Assembly (NCBI RefSeq): GCF_045055315.1
Contig: NZ_CP173677.1
Location: 1,736,001-1,800,000, forward strand
Length of the DNA stretch: 64,000 nucleotides
From: Brachymonas wangyanguii
GTDB lineage: Bacteria > Pseudomonadota > Gammaproteobacteria > Burkholderiales > Burkholderiaceae_C
Reading direction: 5' to 3'
The notes under the pieces are model-generated. The model was not told the DNA's origin. It did no database searches and was given only the letters and a program-made list of their open reading frames with translations. The position numbers and the translations under genes were made by a program. Shown here in pieces: positions 27,349 through 36,227 of the stretch. Numbering within the stretch: position 1 is the stretch's first letter; each line of letters opens with the position of its first letter.

Positions 27349-28380
27349 ATGCAGATTTCGATCCAGAACCTGAACAAGTCCTTTGGCCGCACCGTGGTGT
27401 GCGACAACATCAATCTCGACATTGCCAGCGGCGAACTGCTGGCACTGCTGGGCCCGTCCGGCTCCGGCAAGACCTCGCTGCTGCGCGTGCTGGCCGGGCT
27501 GGAGCTGCCGGACAGCGGCCAAGTGCGCTTTGGCAACGAGGACGTGACCTATGCCGATGCGCGCCAGCGCAACATCGGCTTCGTGTTCCAGCATTACGCG
27601 CTGTTTGCCCACATGACGGTAGCCGATAACGTCGCCTTTGGCCTGACAGTACTGCCGGCCGCGCAGCGCCCGTCGAAAAAGGACATCGCCGAACGCGTGC
27701 AGCTGCTGCTGGACAAGGTGCAGCTGGGCGCGCTGGGCAAGCGCTACCCGCACCAGCTCTCGGGCGGCCAGCGCCAGCGCGTGGCACTGGCGCGTGCGCT
27801 GGCCACGCAGCCGCGCGTGCTGCTGCTGGACGAACCGTTTGGCGCGCTCGATGCCAAGGTGCGCAAGGAGCTGCGCCGCTGGCTGCGCCAGATCCACCAC
27901 GACATGGGCGTGACCAGCATCTTCGTCACGCACGACCAGGAAGAAGCGCTGGAGGTGGCGGACCGTGTGGTGGTGATGAACGCCGGCCACATCGAGCAGG
28001 TTGGCAGCCCGAACGAAGTCTACGAGAACCCCGCCACGCCCTTCGTGATGGAGTTTCTGGGCGATGTCAACCGCCTGCACCCGCAAGGCGGCGCCACGCC
28101 GACCTATGTGCGCCCGCACCAGATCGACGTGCTGCCCGCGCTGGCCAACGAGGCAGCGCCGCAAGGCAGCATCTCGGCGGTCTGGAAGCAGACCCAGATC
28201 GTCGGCCCCTACAGCTATATGGAGTTCGAGCGCGAAGACGATCGCCATCTGGTCGATGTGCAACTCACGCGCAGCGAGCACCGCCAGCTGGAGCAGCGCC
28301 TGCAGTTTGCCCCCGGCACACGCGTCTGGCTGCGGCCGAGCAAGGTGACGGAGTTTGTCGATGCGGGGGCGGGTATCTGA
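27349..28380 (+). CDS. cysA: Sulfate/thiosulfate ABC transporter ATPase CysA
   Basis: A 343-aa ATPase. Walker A GPSGSGKT is near 35-42, the signature LSGGQRQR near 138-145, Walker B LLLLDEPFGALDA near 158-170, and the H-loop VTHDQEEAL near 191-199. The C-terminal 110 residues form a TOBE-like domain typical of CysA. It is the last gene of the sulfate operon; a terminator follows 38 nt downstream. Confidence 0.94.
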   Translation: MQISIQNLNKSFGRTVVCDNINLDIASGELLALLGPSGSGKTSLLRVLAGLELPDSGQVRFGNEDVTYADARQRNIGFVFQHYALFAHMTVADNVAFGLTVLPAAQRPSKKDIAERVQLLLDKVQLGALGKRYPHQLSGGQRQRVALARALATQPRVLLLDEPFGALDAKVRKELRRWLRQIHHDMGVTSIFVTHDQEEALEVADRVVVMNAGHIEQVGSPNEVYENPATPFVMEFLGDVNRLHPQGGATPTYVRPHQIDVLPALANEAAPQGSISAVWKQTQIVGPYSYMEFEREDDRHLVDVQLTRSEHRQLEQRLQFAPGTRVWLRPSKVTEFVDAGAGI

Positions 28381-28418
28381 CACGCCAGGCAGGTCTTGGC
28401 AGTTTTCTATAATGGCAT

Positions 28419-28444
28419 GCGCGGTCTGAGTACCGCGCTTTTTT
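28419..28444 (+). terminator. Rho-independent terminator after cysA
   Basis: Stem GCGCGGT/ACCGCGC (28419-28425 with 28432-28438), loop CTGAGT, then TTTTTT. A TATAAT at 28408-28413 lies directly upstream, so a short transcript starting at the stem is also possible. Confidence 0.85.
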
Positions 28445-28489
28445 GTGCCTCCTGGCACAGCTGTTTAAGCTGCCACGATTCCGCGTGGC
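28445..28489 (+). promoter_or_regulatory. String of three small stem-loops ahead of the oxyanion-binding gene
   Basis: Directly after the terminator T-run come GTGCC/GGCAC (28445-28458), CAGCT/AGCTG (28458-28472) and GCCACG/CGTGGC (28472-28489). They sit end to end with no gaps, then about 15 nt to the GGAGA ribosome site. No known riboswitch was recognised. Confidence 0.4.
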
Positions 28490-28517
28490 GGCGGCTTGAT
28501 CCCAATCGGAGAACCCC

Positions 28518-29396
28518 ATGTCCCACGCTACCCGCCGTGTGGCGCTGCGCACTGCCTGTGCGCTGGCAGCCGCGACCGCCTTCCTGACGCCGCTGCAGGC
28601 GTCTGCTGCCAGCCAGGTGTTGCGCGTCTCTGCCATCCCCGACGAAGCCCCGACCGAGCTGCAGCGCAAGTTTGCGCCGCTCGGCAAGTACCTGGAAGCC
28701 CAGACCGGCATGAAGGTGCAGTTCACCCCGGTGACCGATTACGCCGCCGTGGTGGAAGCGCTAGCCACCAACAAGATCGATCTGGCCTGGCTCGGTGGCT
28801 TCACCTATGTGCAGGCCAATATCCGCACCAAGGGAGCTGCCACGCCCATCGTGCAGCGCGCCGAGGACGAGCGTTTCACCACAAAATTCATCACCACCGA
28901 TCCGGCGATCCGCAGCCTGGCCGACCTGAAGGGCAAGCGCTTCGTGTTTGGTTCGCCCTCCTCCACCTCGGGCAACCTGATGCCGCGTTACTACCTGCAG
29001 CAGGCGAAGATCCAGCCCGAGAAGGATTTCCGCACTGTCGCCTATTCCGGCGCGCATGACGCCACCGCGGCCTTTGTCTCCGCCGGCCGCGCGGAAGCCG
29101 GCGCGCTGAACGCCTCGGTCTGGGACAAGCTGGTCGAGCAGAAGAAGATCGATCCGAACAAGGTGCGCGTGTTCTACACCACGCCGGGCTACCACGACTA
29201 CAACTGGACCGTGCGCGGCGGAATGGACCCGGCGCTGGTACGCAAGCTCAGCGCCGCCTTCCTGAACCTGAACCCGGCCAACCCGCAGCACAAGCAGATC
29301 CTGGAGCTGCAGCGCGCCAGCAAGTTCATCCCGACGCAAAAGTCCAACTACGACAAGATCGAACAGGCCGCGCGCTCCGCCGGCCTGCTGAAGTAA
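28518..29396 (+). CDS. PhnD-type oxyanion-binding protein (putative selenate/phosphonate)
   Basis: A 292-aa periplasmic binding protein with a Sec signal peptide ending near LQASAAS (about 30). The fold is of the PhnD/phosphate-phosphonate-binding type, with the DEAPTE segment near 42-47, the AWLGGFTYVQ loop near 94-103 and GSPSSTSGNL near 144-153. Related proteins next to sulfate uptake genes are often annotated as selenate-binding; this specificity is not proven. A GGAGA site precedes the ATG. It leads a three-gene importer operon. Confidence 0.82.
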   Translation: MSHATRRVALRTACALAAATAFLTPLQASAASQVLRVSAIPDEAPTELQRKFAPLGKYLEAQTGMKVQFTPVTDYAAVVEALATNKIDLAWLGGFTYVQANIRTKGAATPIVQRAEDERFTTKFITTDPAIRSLADLKGKRFVFGSPSSTSGNLMPRYYLQQAKIQPEKDFRTVAYSGAHDATAAFVSAGRAEAGALNASVWDKLVEQKKIDPNKVRVFYTTPGYHDYNWTVRGGMDPALVRKLSAAFLNLNPANPQHKQILELQRASKFIPTQKSNYDKIEQAARSAGLLK

Positions 29397-29403
29397 GCAC
29401 CGC

Positions 29404-30198
29404 ATGGCCTTCGCACTCGAAGGGGTCGGCCTGCGCTATGCCAACGGCCATGCCGGCCTGAGCGACATCACGCTGTCGGCCCGACAAGGTGAATGCCTGG
29501 CGCTGGTCGGACCATCCGGTGCCGGCAAGAGCTCGCTGCTCGGCGTGCTCGGCTCGGCGCTGGTGCCCACCAGCGGGCAGGTTCGACTCCTGTGCGAAAC
29601 CGTGCCCAGTGGCCGCGCGCTGCGCCAGCTGCGCAGCCGCATCGGCATGGTGCACCAGGCGCCACCGCTGCCGGCGCGCCAGCGCGTCGTCACCAGCGTG
29701 CTGGCCGGCAAGCTCGGCCAATGGCCGTGGTGGAAAAGCCTGCTGTCGCTGGCGTATCCCCAGGACATGGCCGGTGCGCAACAGACGCTGGCGCGGCTGG
29801 AACTGGCCGACAAGCTGTTCAGCCGTTGCGACCAGCTCTCCGGCGGCCAGCTGCAACGTGTCGGCATCGCCCGTACGCTGTACCAGGCACCGGAACTGCT
29901 GCTGGCCGATGAACCGGTCTCGGCGCTGGACCCGACGCTGGCGCTGGCCACGGTGCAGCTGCTGGTGGACGATGCACGGGCGCGCCAGGCCACGCTGGTG
30001 ACCAGCCTGCACGCGGTGGACCTAGCGCTGCGCTGCTTTGACCGCATCGTCGGCGTGCGCGAAGGCCGCATCGCCTTTGACCTGCCGGCCGCCGAAGTCA
30101 CGCAGCCGCTGCTGCAACAGCTCTATGCCGGCGAGTCGCCGCAAGCCACCCCCGCCGCACAGCCGATCCAGGCCACGATCCAGGTGGGCCACTGCTGA
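29404..30198 (+). CDS. PhnC-type ABC transporter ATPase
   Basis: A 264-aa ATPase. Walker A is GPSGAGKS near 37-44, signature LSGGQLQR near 147-154, Walker B LLLADEPVSALDP near 166-178, with the LHAVDLAL H-loop near 202-209. It shares the family of phosphonate ATPases, fitting its PhnD-like and PhnE-like partners. The start is 7 nt after the binding-protein stop. Confidence 0.88.
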   Translation: MAFALEGVGLRYANGHAGLSDITLSARQGECLALVGPSGAGKSSLLGVLGSALVPTSGQVRLLCETVPSGRALRQLRSRIGMVHQAPPLPARQRVVTSVLAGKLGQWPWWKSLLSLAYPQDMAGAQQTLARLELADKLFSRCDQLSGGQLQRVGIARTLYQAPELLLADEPVSALDPTLALATVQLLVDDARARQATLVTSLHAVDLALRCFDRIVGVREGRIAFDLPAAEVTQPLLQQLYAGESPQATPAAQPIQATIQVGHC

Positions 30199-30199
30199 C

Positions 30200-31771
30200 A
30201 TGGCAAAGGCTCGTCACCACGCCTTGCGCGATCCCGCCGCGCCACGCCGGCTTGGCTGGCTGATCGCCGCCATCATCATCCTCTGGCCGCTGTGGCGCAC
30301 CGCGCAGATCCAGCCGGCCCTGTTGCTGGACCCGGCCAACCTGGAAACCATGGGCCTGTTTCTGGGCAGCTTTCTGCCGCCCTCGACCGAAGGCTTTTTC
30401 CTCGGCCTGCTCTGGCAGGCGACGCTGGAAACACTGGCGATTGCCACCGTCGGCATGCTGCTGGCCTTGCTGCTGGCGATTCCGCTCGGCTATCTGGCCA
30501 GCAATGCGGCACGCACCCGGCTGCAACGCAACCCACTGAGCCGCTCCATCCTGACGCTGCTGCGCAGCATCCCGGAACTGGTCTGGGCGCTGGTGTTCGT
30601 GCGCGTGTTCGGCCTCGGTCCGGCGGCCGGCATCATGGCACTGGGCCTGACCTACGGCGGCATGCTCGGCAAGGTCTATGCCGAAATCCTGGAATCGGTG
30701 CCGCAACAGCCAGCCCTGGCGCTGCGCCATGCCGGTGCACGGCGCCCGCTGGCGCTGCTGTACGGCGTGCTGCCAGTGGCCGCGCGCGAACTGGTGTCGT
30801 ACACCGTCTACCGCTGGGAATGCGCGATCCGCGCCTCGGTGGTGATGGGCTTTGTCGGTGCCGGTGGCCTGGGCCAGCTGATGGACCAGGCCATGAAAAT
30901 GCTCAACGGCAGCGAGGCCGCCAGCATCCTGATCGCCTTCCTGCTGCTGGTCACAGCGGCGGATCTGCTCTCGTCCCGGCTGCGCCACTGGCTCGATACG
31001 CCACCGGCGGCACGGCACGCACCTTTTGGCTGGCGCACCCTGCTGACGCTGCTGCTGGGCACGATTGGCGTCTGGGCCAGCCTGCGCCTGCTGCAGATCG
31101 ACTGGAGCCTGCTCTGGGCCGAGGGCGCGCTGGAATCGATGCGCGATTTCGTCGCCGGCTTTTTCCCACCTGACCTGTCGCCGGACTGGTGGCTGACGAT
31201 TCTGCAGGCGAGCTGGGAGACGCTGGCGATGTCGGTGATGGGCACGCTGATCGCCGCCGTGCTCGGGCTGCTGCTGGCGCTGGCACGGCCACGCCCGCTC
31301 TGGAGCATGGTCAACAACGTGCTGCGCTCGGTGCCGGAACTGGTCTGGGCCACGCTGACAGTGCTGGCAGTCGGCCTGGGCGCTTTTGCCGGCACGCTGG
31401 CGCTGGCGCTGCATACCGCCGGCGTGCTCGGCCGGCTCTATGGCGAGGCACTGGACAACACACCGCCGCAACCTTCCGCCGCCTTGCAGCACAGTGGCGC
31501 GCTGCGCTGGCAAGGATTCCTGTACGGCACGCTGCCCGCCGTGGCACCACAGCTGCTGGCCTACACGCTGTACCGCTGGGAAATGAATATCCGCATGGCC
31601 GCCGTGCTCGGCTTTGTCGGCGCCGGCGGGCTCGGCCAGCTGCTCTATGTGGAGCTGTCGCTGTTCAACTACGCGCAGGCAGCCGGCGTGATCCTGGCGA
31701 TGCTGCTGCTGTCGCTGCTGGTTGATGCCGGCAGTGGCTGGCTGCGGCGCTGGCTGGTGCGCGCCGGCTGA
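30200..31771 (+). CDS. PhnE-type ABC permease, fused double module
   Basis: A 523-aa membrane protein made of two PhnE-like permease modules in one chain (about 10-255 and 265-520). Each half has a repeat of the same motifs: LLRSIPELVWALVFV near 116-130 and VLRSVPELVWATLTVL near 374-389, and GFVGAGGLGQL near 216-226 and again near 471-481. Two separate PhnE chains are the usual arrangement. The ATG at 30200 follows the ATPase stop by one base. The stop lies 3 nt from the convergent PAP2 gene stop. Confidence 0.87.
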   Translation: MAKARHHALRDPAAPRRLGWLIAAIIILWPLWRTAQIQPALLLDPANLETMGLFLGSFLPPSTEGFFLGLLWQATLETLAIATVGMLLALLLAIPLGYLASNAARTRLQRNPLSRSILTLLRSIPELVWALVFVRVFGLGPAAGIMALGLTYGGMLGKVYAEILESVPQQPALALRHAGARRPLALLYGVLPVAARELVSYTVYRWECAIRASVVMGFVGAGGLGQLMDQAMKMLNGSEAASILIAFLLLVTAADLLSSRLRHWLDTPPAARHAPFGWRTLLTLLLGTIGVWASLRLLQIDWSLLWAEGALESMRDFVAGFFPPDLSPDWWLTILQASWETLAMSVMGTLIAAVLGLLLALARPRPLWSMVNNVLRSVPELVWATLTVLAVGLGAFAGTLALALHTAGVLGRLYGEALDNTPPQPSAALQHSGALRWQGFLYGTLPAVAPQLLAYTLYRWEMNIRMAAVLGFVGAGGLGQLLYVELSLFNYAQAAGVILAMLLLSLLVDAGSGWLRRWLVRAG

Positions 31772-31774
31772 GCC

Positions 31775-32464
31775 TCAGCGGCTGTCGCGCAGACCAAATC
31801 CCGGCCAGACCCACATCGCCAGCGTCCAGCACAGCAATGCCCAGCTGGCACCACCGGCCCAGCCGGCCAGCACATCGGTCGGCCAGTGCACGCCCAGGTA
31901 GACGCGGCTGAGCCCGACCAGCAGCGCCACCAGCATCGCCGAGGAGACGACGAAAATCTCCAGCCGGCGCTCGGTCAATAGCCGCGCCAGCAGCACGCCC
32001 AGCGTCAGGTAGACCAGTGTCGAGATCATGGCGTGGCCGCTGGGAAAACTGGTGGTCAGCACGGTATCGCCGTGCGGAAACAGGTCCGGGCGCGGCCGCT
32101 GGAACAGCGCCTTGAGCAGAAAGGACAGGCCAGTGCCCAGCGAGGTGGACAGCAGCACATACAGCGCCATGCCGCGCCGCCCCAGCAGCCAGAGGAACAG
32201 CACGACCAGGATCACCAGCAGGCTCAGCACCGAGGTGCTGCCCAGCGCCGTGATGTCGCGCGCGGCCTGATCCAGCCAGGCCGGACCGGCGGCCTGCTGC
32301 AGGTTGGCAGGATCGCGCATAGCCAGCAGGATAGCGCGGTCGAGTGCGCCGGTTTCACCCTCGAACACTTCTTCGGCCACGGCAATGAACAGCCACAAGC
32401 CGATGGTCGCCAGCAGCGCCATGCCCAGCAGCAGTGGTTCGGGACGTCGGATCGGCAGGCGCAT
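31775..32464 (-). CDS. PAP2-family membrane phosphatase
   Basis: A 229-aa inner-membrane protein with about six helices. The three-part phosphatase signature is complete: KALFQRPRP near 118-126, PSGH near 141-144 and SRVYLGVHWPTD near 186-197. Such enzymes act on lipid phosphates such as phosphatidate or undecaprenyl pyrophosphate on the periplasmic side; the exact substrate is unknown. Confidence 0.9.
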   Translation of the reverse strand: MRLPIRRPEPLLLGMALLATIGLWLFIAVAEEVFEGETGALDRAILLAMRDPANLQQAAGPAWLDQAARDITALGSTSVLSLLVILVVLFLWLLGRRGMALYVLLSTSLGTGLSFLLKALFQRPRPDLFPHGDTVLTTSFPSGHAMISTLVYLTLGVLLARLLTERRLEIFVVSSAMLVALLVGLSRVYLGVHWPTDVLAGWAGGASWALLCWTLAMWVWPGFGLRDSR

Positions 32465-32561
32465 GGGGATTCCTTCTGGATAGCGGCAACCCTGCCATTA
32501 TCCGGCCTGCACACGGCCCTGCTGCCAGGCAGACATCGCCGGAATCGCGCACAATCAGGGC

Positions 32562-33278
32562 ATGACTACATCGGACACCCCCTCCCGCAAGCGCTGCGTG
32601 GTGCTGACCGGCGCCGGCATCAGCGCCGACAGCGGACTCGATACCTTCCGCGGTGCCGGCGGCCTGTGGGAAGGCCACCGTGTGGAAGACGTGGCCACGC
32701 CCGAGGCCTTTGCCCGCGACCCGCAGCTGGTGCTGGATTTCTACAACGCGCGCCGCCGCCAGCTGCGTGACGTGCAGCCCAACTCGGCACACTACGCCCT
32801 GGCCGCGCTGGAAGAAGCCTGCGATGTCTACATCGTGACGCAGAACGTGGACAACCTGCACGAGCGCGCCGGCAGCAGCCGTGTGCTGCACCTGCATGGC
32901 GAGCTGACCAAGCTGCGCAGCCAGGATGACGAAGCGCATGTGATCGAGTGGCATGGCGACCAGCCGCCGGACATGAAGGATCCGGCCGGCGCACCGATGC
33001 GCCCGCACATCGTCTGGTTTGGCGAACCGGTGCCGCTGATCGAGGACGCCGTGGACCTGATCAGCGATGCCGACATCGTGATGGTGATCGGCACCTCGCT
33101 CAAGGTCTATCCGGCTGCCGGGCTGGTCGAATTTGCGCCGGACGATGCGCTCTGCGTGCTGATCGATCCGCACCCGAACCTGGGGCCGTCCGTGGCGGAC
33201 CGTGAACTGTTCGTCGTGGAAGAACGCGCCGCTACCGGCGTGCCGCGCGTGGTGCAGGCGCTGCTCGAGCAGCTTTGA
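32562..33278 (+). CDS. SIR2-family NAD-dependent deacylase lacking zinc cysteines
   Basis: A 238-aa sirtuin. NAD-binding motifs are GAGISADSGL near 18-27, TQNVDNLH near 92-99 and the catalytic base in HLHGE near 109-113. In typical CobB proteins four Cys after this point hold a zinc; here the stretch from about 114 to 160 contains no Cys. The GTSLKVYPA motif near 172-180 is present, so the NAD site looks intact. It probably removes acetyl or other acyl groups from lysine. It is divergent from the PAP2 gene. Confidence 0.87.
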   Translation: MTTSDTPSRKRCVVLTGAGISADSGLDTFRGAGGLWEGHRVEDVATPEAFARDPQLVLDFYNARRRQLRDVQPNSAHYALAALEEACDVYIVTQNVDNLHERAGSSRVLHLHGELTKLRSQDDEAHVIEWHGDQPPDMKDPAGAPMRPHIVWFGEPVPLIEDAVDLISDADIVMVIGTSLKVYPAAGLVEFAPDDALCVLIDPHPNLGPSVADRELFVVEERAATGVPRVVQALLEQL

Positions 33279-33287
33279 ACGCCCGGC

Positions 33288-34661
33288 TTACAGCAGGAAC
33301 AGCGTCGCCAGTGCCAGGAACACGCCAAAGCCGATGCCGTCGGTGAGCATGGTCAGCACCACGCCGCCGGCCAGTGCCGGGTCCAGCCCAAGGCGCTGCA
33401 GCAGCAGCGGAATCATGGCGCCGCTCAGCGTGCCGTTGACCAAGTTGATGAACACCGCAATGGCAAACACCGCCGCCAACGCCGGTTTGTCAAACCAGAC
33501 CAGCGCCACCGCACCGACGATCATCGCCCAGAACAGGCCGTTGAGCGTGGCCACGGCCAGCTCGCGCCGCATCAGCGCGCCGGTGTTGCGCCGGCTCACC
33601 TGCTCGGTCGCCAGGCCGCGCGTGACCAGGGTCAGTGTCTGGTTGCCGGCCACGCCGCCCATGCTGGCCACCACCGGCATCAGCACCGCCAGCGCCACCA
33701 TCGCCTCGATCGCGCCGCCAAAGCGGCCAATGATCCAGGCCGAGATCAGGGCATTGAACAGGTTGACACCGAGCCAGATGGCGCGTGAGCGCACGCTGCG
33801 GCCGACCGGCTCGAACAGGTCCGATTCCTGATCCAGGCCGGCTGCGGCCAGCGCGCTGTGCTCGGCCTCTTCCTCCAGCACGTCCACCATGTCGTCAATC
33901 GTGATCCGGCCCAGCAGCTGCCCCTGGTCATCGAGTACCGGTGCCGAGACCCAGTTGCGGTCGCGGAAACGGCGCGCCACCTTGGTCGCCGGCATCGTCA
34001 CCGGCACGCCCTCGACACTGGTATCCATGACTTCGCGCACCAGCTTGTCACCGCCTAGCGAGACCAGATCAACCAGCGACAGCACTCCCTGGAAACGCCC
34101 GGCGGCATCGATCACCATCAGGCTGTCGGTCGTCGCCGGCATCACGTTCTGCTGCTTGCGCCGCATCATGCGCAGATAGCGCCGCACCACCGACAGGCGC
34201 ATGTCGTCGCGGACCACGATCGCATCCGCATCCATCATGCCGCCGGCGCTGTCTTCCGGATACTGGCGCAGCTGGTCCAGCCGTTCACGCCGCTGTGCGT
34301 TCATGTCGCGCACCACCGCCTGCATCACCTGCGGCGGCAAGCGGTCGTACAGGTCGGCCAGCGCATCCAGATCCAGGCCGTGGATCGCCTCGGCCAGCCG
34401 CTGCGCCTTGGTCGCGCCAATCAGCTGCTCGCGCACGCTGTCGCTGGTCTCGATCATCACCGCGCCCAGCGCCGCTGGCTCCAGCTCGGCGGCCACGCGC
34501 AGGCGCTGCCGCTTGGGCAGGCCTTCCAGCACGCCGGCGATATCGGCCGGGTGCAGGGTACGCAGCAGCGCGCGCAAGGCTTCGGGCGAGGCGTCTTGCA
34601 CCAGCTCGGCGACGCGGTCGGCCAGCTCGCTGTTGTTCAGCAGGGAAGGTTGGGATGCCAT
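33288..34661 (-). CDS. mgtE: Magnesium transporter MgtE
   Basis: A 457-aa Mg2+ channel. The N-terminal helical domain (about 10-125), two CBS domains (about 130-255) and five membrane helices (about 285-457) appear in the family order. The membrane part has the LMPVVASMGGVAGNQ segment near 331-345, which lines the pore. I begin at 34661 (MASQPS), because the longer frame upstream has no family features. It is convergent with the sirtuin gene and divergent from ugd. Confidence 0.93.
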   Translation of the reverse strand: MASQPSLLNNSELADRVAELVQDASPEALRALLRTLHPADIAGVLEGLPKRQRLRVAAELEPAALGAVMIETSDSVREQLIGATKAQRLAEAIHGLDLDALADLYDRLPPQVMQAVVRDMNAQRRERLDQLRQYPEDSAGGMMDADAIVVRDDMRLSVVRRYLRMMRRKQQNVMPATTDSLMVIDAAGRFQGVLSLVDLVSLGGDKLVREVMDTSVEGVPVTMPATKVARRFRDRNWVSAPVLDDQGQLLGRITIDDMVDVLEEEAEHSALAAAGLDQESDLFEPVGRSVRSRAIWLGVNLFNALISAWIIGRFGGAIEAMVALAVLMPVVASMGGVAGNQTLTLVTRGLATEQVSRRNTGALMRRELAVATLNGLFWAMIVGAVALVWFDKPALAAVFAIAVFINLVNGTLSGAMIPLLLQRLGLDPALAGGVVLTMLTDGIGFGVFLALATLFLL

Positions 34662-34835
34662 CGGGTGTTTCAGGAACAAAGCCGTACACCCTAACCAATC
34701 GCGACAGCCCTTGTCAAGCCGACAAGCGCATGTCACGCAAACGACAAATAGCCTTCACGAACCTGCCACAGCGGATTCATACCATGCCTGCAGGCGGTCA
34801 CCTTGGTGCACCGCAGCAAATGCCGAAGGAAGACC

Positions 34836-36002
34836 ATGAAGATTGCGATTGCCGGAACCGGATACGTGGGCATGTCGATTGCGGTACTGCTGGCCCAGCA
34901 CCATGAAGTGGTGGCGCTGGACATCGTGCCGCAGCGGGTAGACCTGATCAACGCCGGCCAGTCACCGATTGCCGATGCCGACATCGAGCACTACCTGCAG
35001 CACCAGCCGTTGCAGCTGCGTGCCACGCTGGATGCGCAGGACGCCTACCGCCAGGCCGATTACGTGGTGATCGCCACGCCGACCGACTACGACCCCGAAA
35101 CCGGCAGCTTTGACACCAGCTCGGTCGAGGTGGTGATCCGCCAGGTGATGCAGCTGGCACCGCAGGCGGTGATGGTGATCAAGTCCACCATCCCGGTCGG
35201 CTTTACCGACCGCATGCGGCGCGAACTCGGCACCGAGCAGCTGATCTTCTCGCCCGAATTCCTGCGTGAAGGCAAGGCGCTGCACGACAACCTGCACCCC
35301 TCGCGCATCATCATCGGCGAAGATTCGGTACGCGCACGCCAGTTTGCCGGCCTGCTGCAACAAGGCGCGCTGCGCCAGGACGTGCCGGTGGTGTTTACCG
35401 GCTCTACCGAAGCCGAGGCGGTCAAGCTGTTCTCCAACACCTACCTGGCGATGCGCGTGGCCTACTTCAACGAGCTGGACACCTATGCCGCCACGCACGG
35501 TCTGGACACGCGCCAGATCGTCGAGGGCGTCGGCCTGGATCCGCGCATCGGCAAGCACTACAACAACCCGTCCTTTGGCTATGGCGGCTACTGCCTGCCC
35601 AAGGACACGCAGCAGCTGCTGGCCAACTACCGCGACGTGCCGCAAAACCTGATCCGCGCGATTGTCGATTCCAACATCACGCGCAAGGATTTCATCGCTG
35701 ACGAAATCATCCGCAAGGAGCCGCGCGTGGTTGGCGTGTTCCGCCTGATCATGAAAGCCGGCTCGGACAACTTCCGCTCGTCCAGCGTGCAAGGCATCAT
35801 GAAGCGCATCAAGGGCAAGGGCATCGAGGTCATTGTCTACGAGCCGGCACTGGACGAATCGCACTTCTTCAACTCGCGCGTGCTGCGCGACCTGGACGCC
35901 TTCAAGCAGCAGGCCGACGTGATCCTGGCCAACCGCCACAGCCCGCTGCTGGACGATGTGGCCCACAAGGTCTACACGCGCGACCTGTTCGGCAACGACT
36001 GA
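34836..36002 (+). CDS. ugd: UDP-glucose 6-dehydrogenase
   Basis: A 388-aa enzyme oxidising UDP-glucose to UDP-glucuronate for surface polysaccharide. It starts with the NAD Rossmann motif GTGYVG near 7-12. The active-site Cys253 lies in GGYCLPKD. The three-domain UDP-sugar dehydrogenase layout and short length match the E. coli-type Ugd. An AAGGA site lies 7 nt before the ATG. No polysaccharide cluster is adjacent in this window. Confidence 0.92.
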   Translation: MKIAIAGTGYVGMSIAVLLAQHHEVVALDIVPQRVDLINAGQSPIADADIEHYLQHQPLQLRATLDAQDAYRQADYVVIATPTDYDPETGSFDTSSVEVVIRQVMQLAPQAVMVIKSTIPVGFTDRMRRELGTEQLIFSPEFLREGKALHDNLHPSRIIIGEDSVRARQFAGLLQQGALRQDVPVVFTGSTEAEAVKLFSNTYLAMRVAYFNELDTYAATHGLDTRQIVEGVGLDPRIGKHYNNPSFGYGGYCLPKDTQQLLANYRDVPQNLIRAIVDSNITRKDFIADEIIRKEPRVVGVFRLIMKAGSDNFRSSSVQGIMKRIKGKGIEVIVYEPALDESHFFNSRVLRDLDAFKQQADVILANRHSPLLDDVAHKVYTRDLFGND

Positions 36003-36100
36003 ATCCCTGATCCTGGGGGCATGACCCCATGAGCCATGCGGATTAATAAATGTAACAAGGAAAATTTCGGACACAAGGGGTAATCCCTTAGACCTCCCTA

Positions 36101-36121
36101 TGAAGGCTGCCGAAGCCTTCA
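36101..36121 (+). promoter_or_regulatory. Stem-loop upstream of livG copy 1
   Basis: A perfect eight-base stem TGAAGGCT/AGCCTTCA with loop GCCGA lies about 105 nt before livG. It is not followed by a T-run, so it is not a simple terminator. It is absent upstream of copy 2. Confidence 0.4.
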
Positions 36122-36227
36122 GCACACATATCACGGTTCAGGCAATTGTCAGGGAAAACCTGAGTCCGGTCGTGCTTTTCTGCAGCGTAGACTGCGCCGG
36201 TTCCACATTCAACCGGTATGCAGCACG

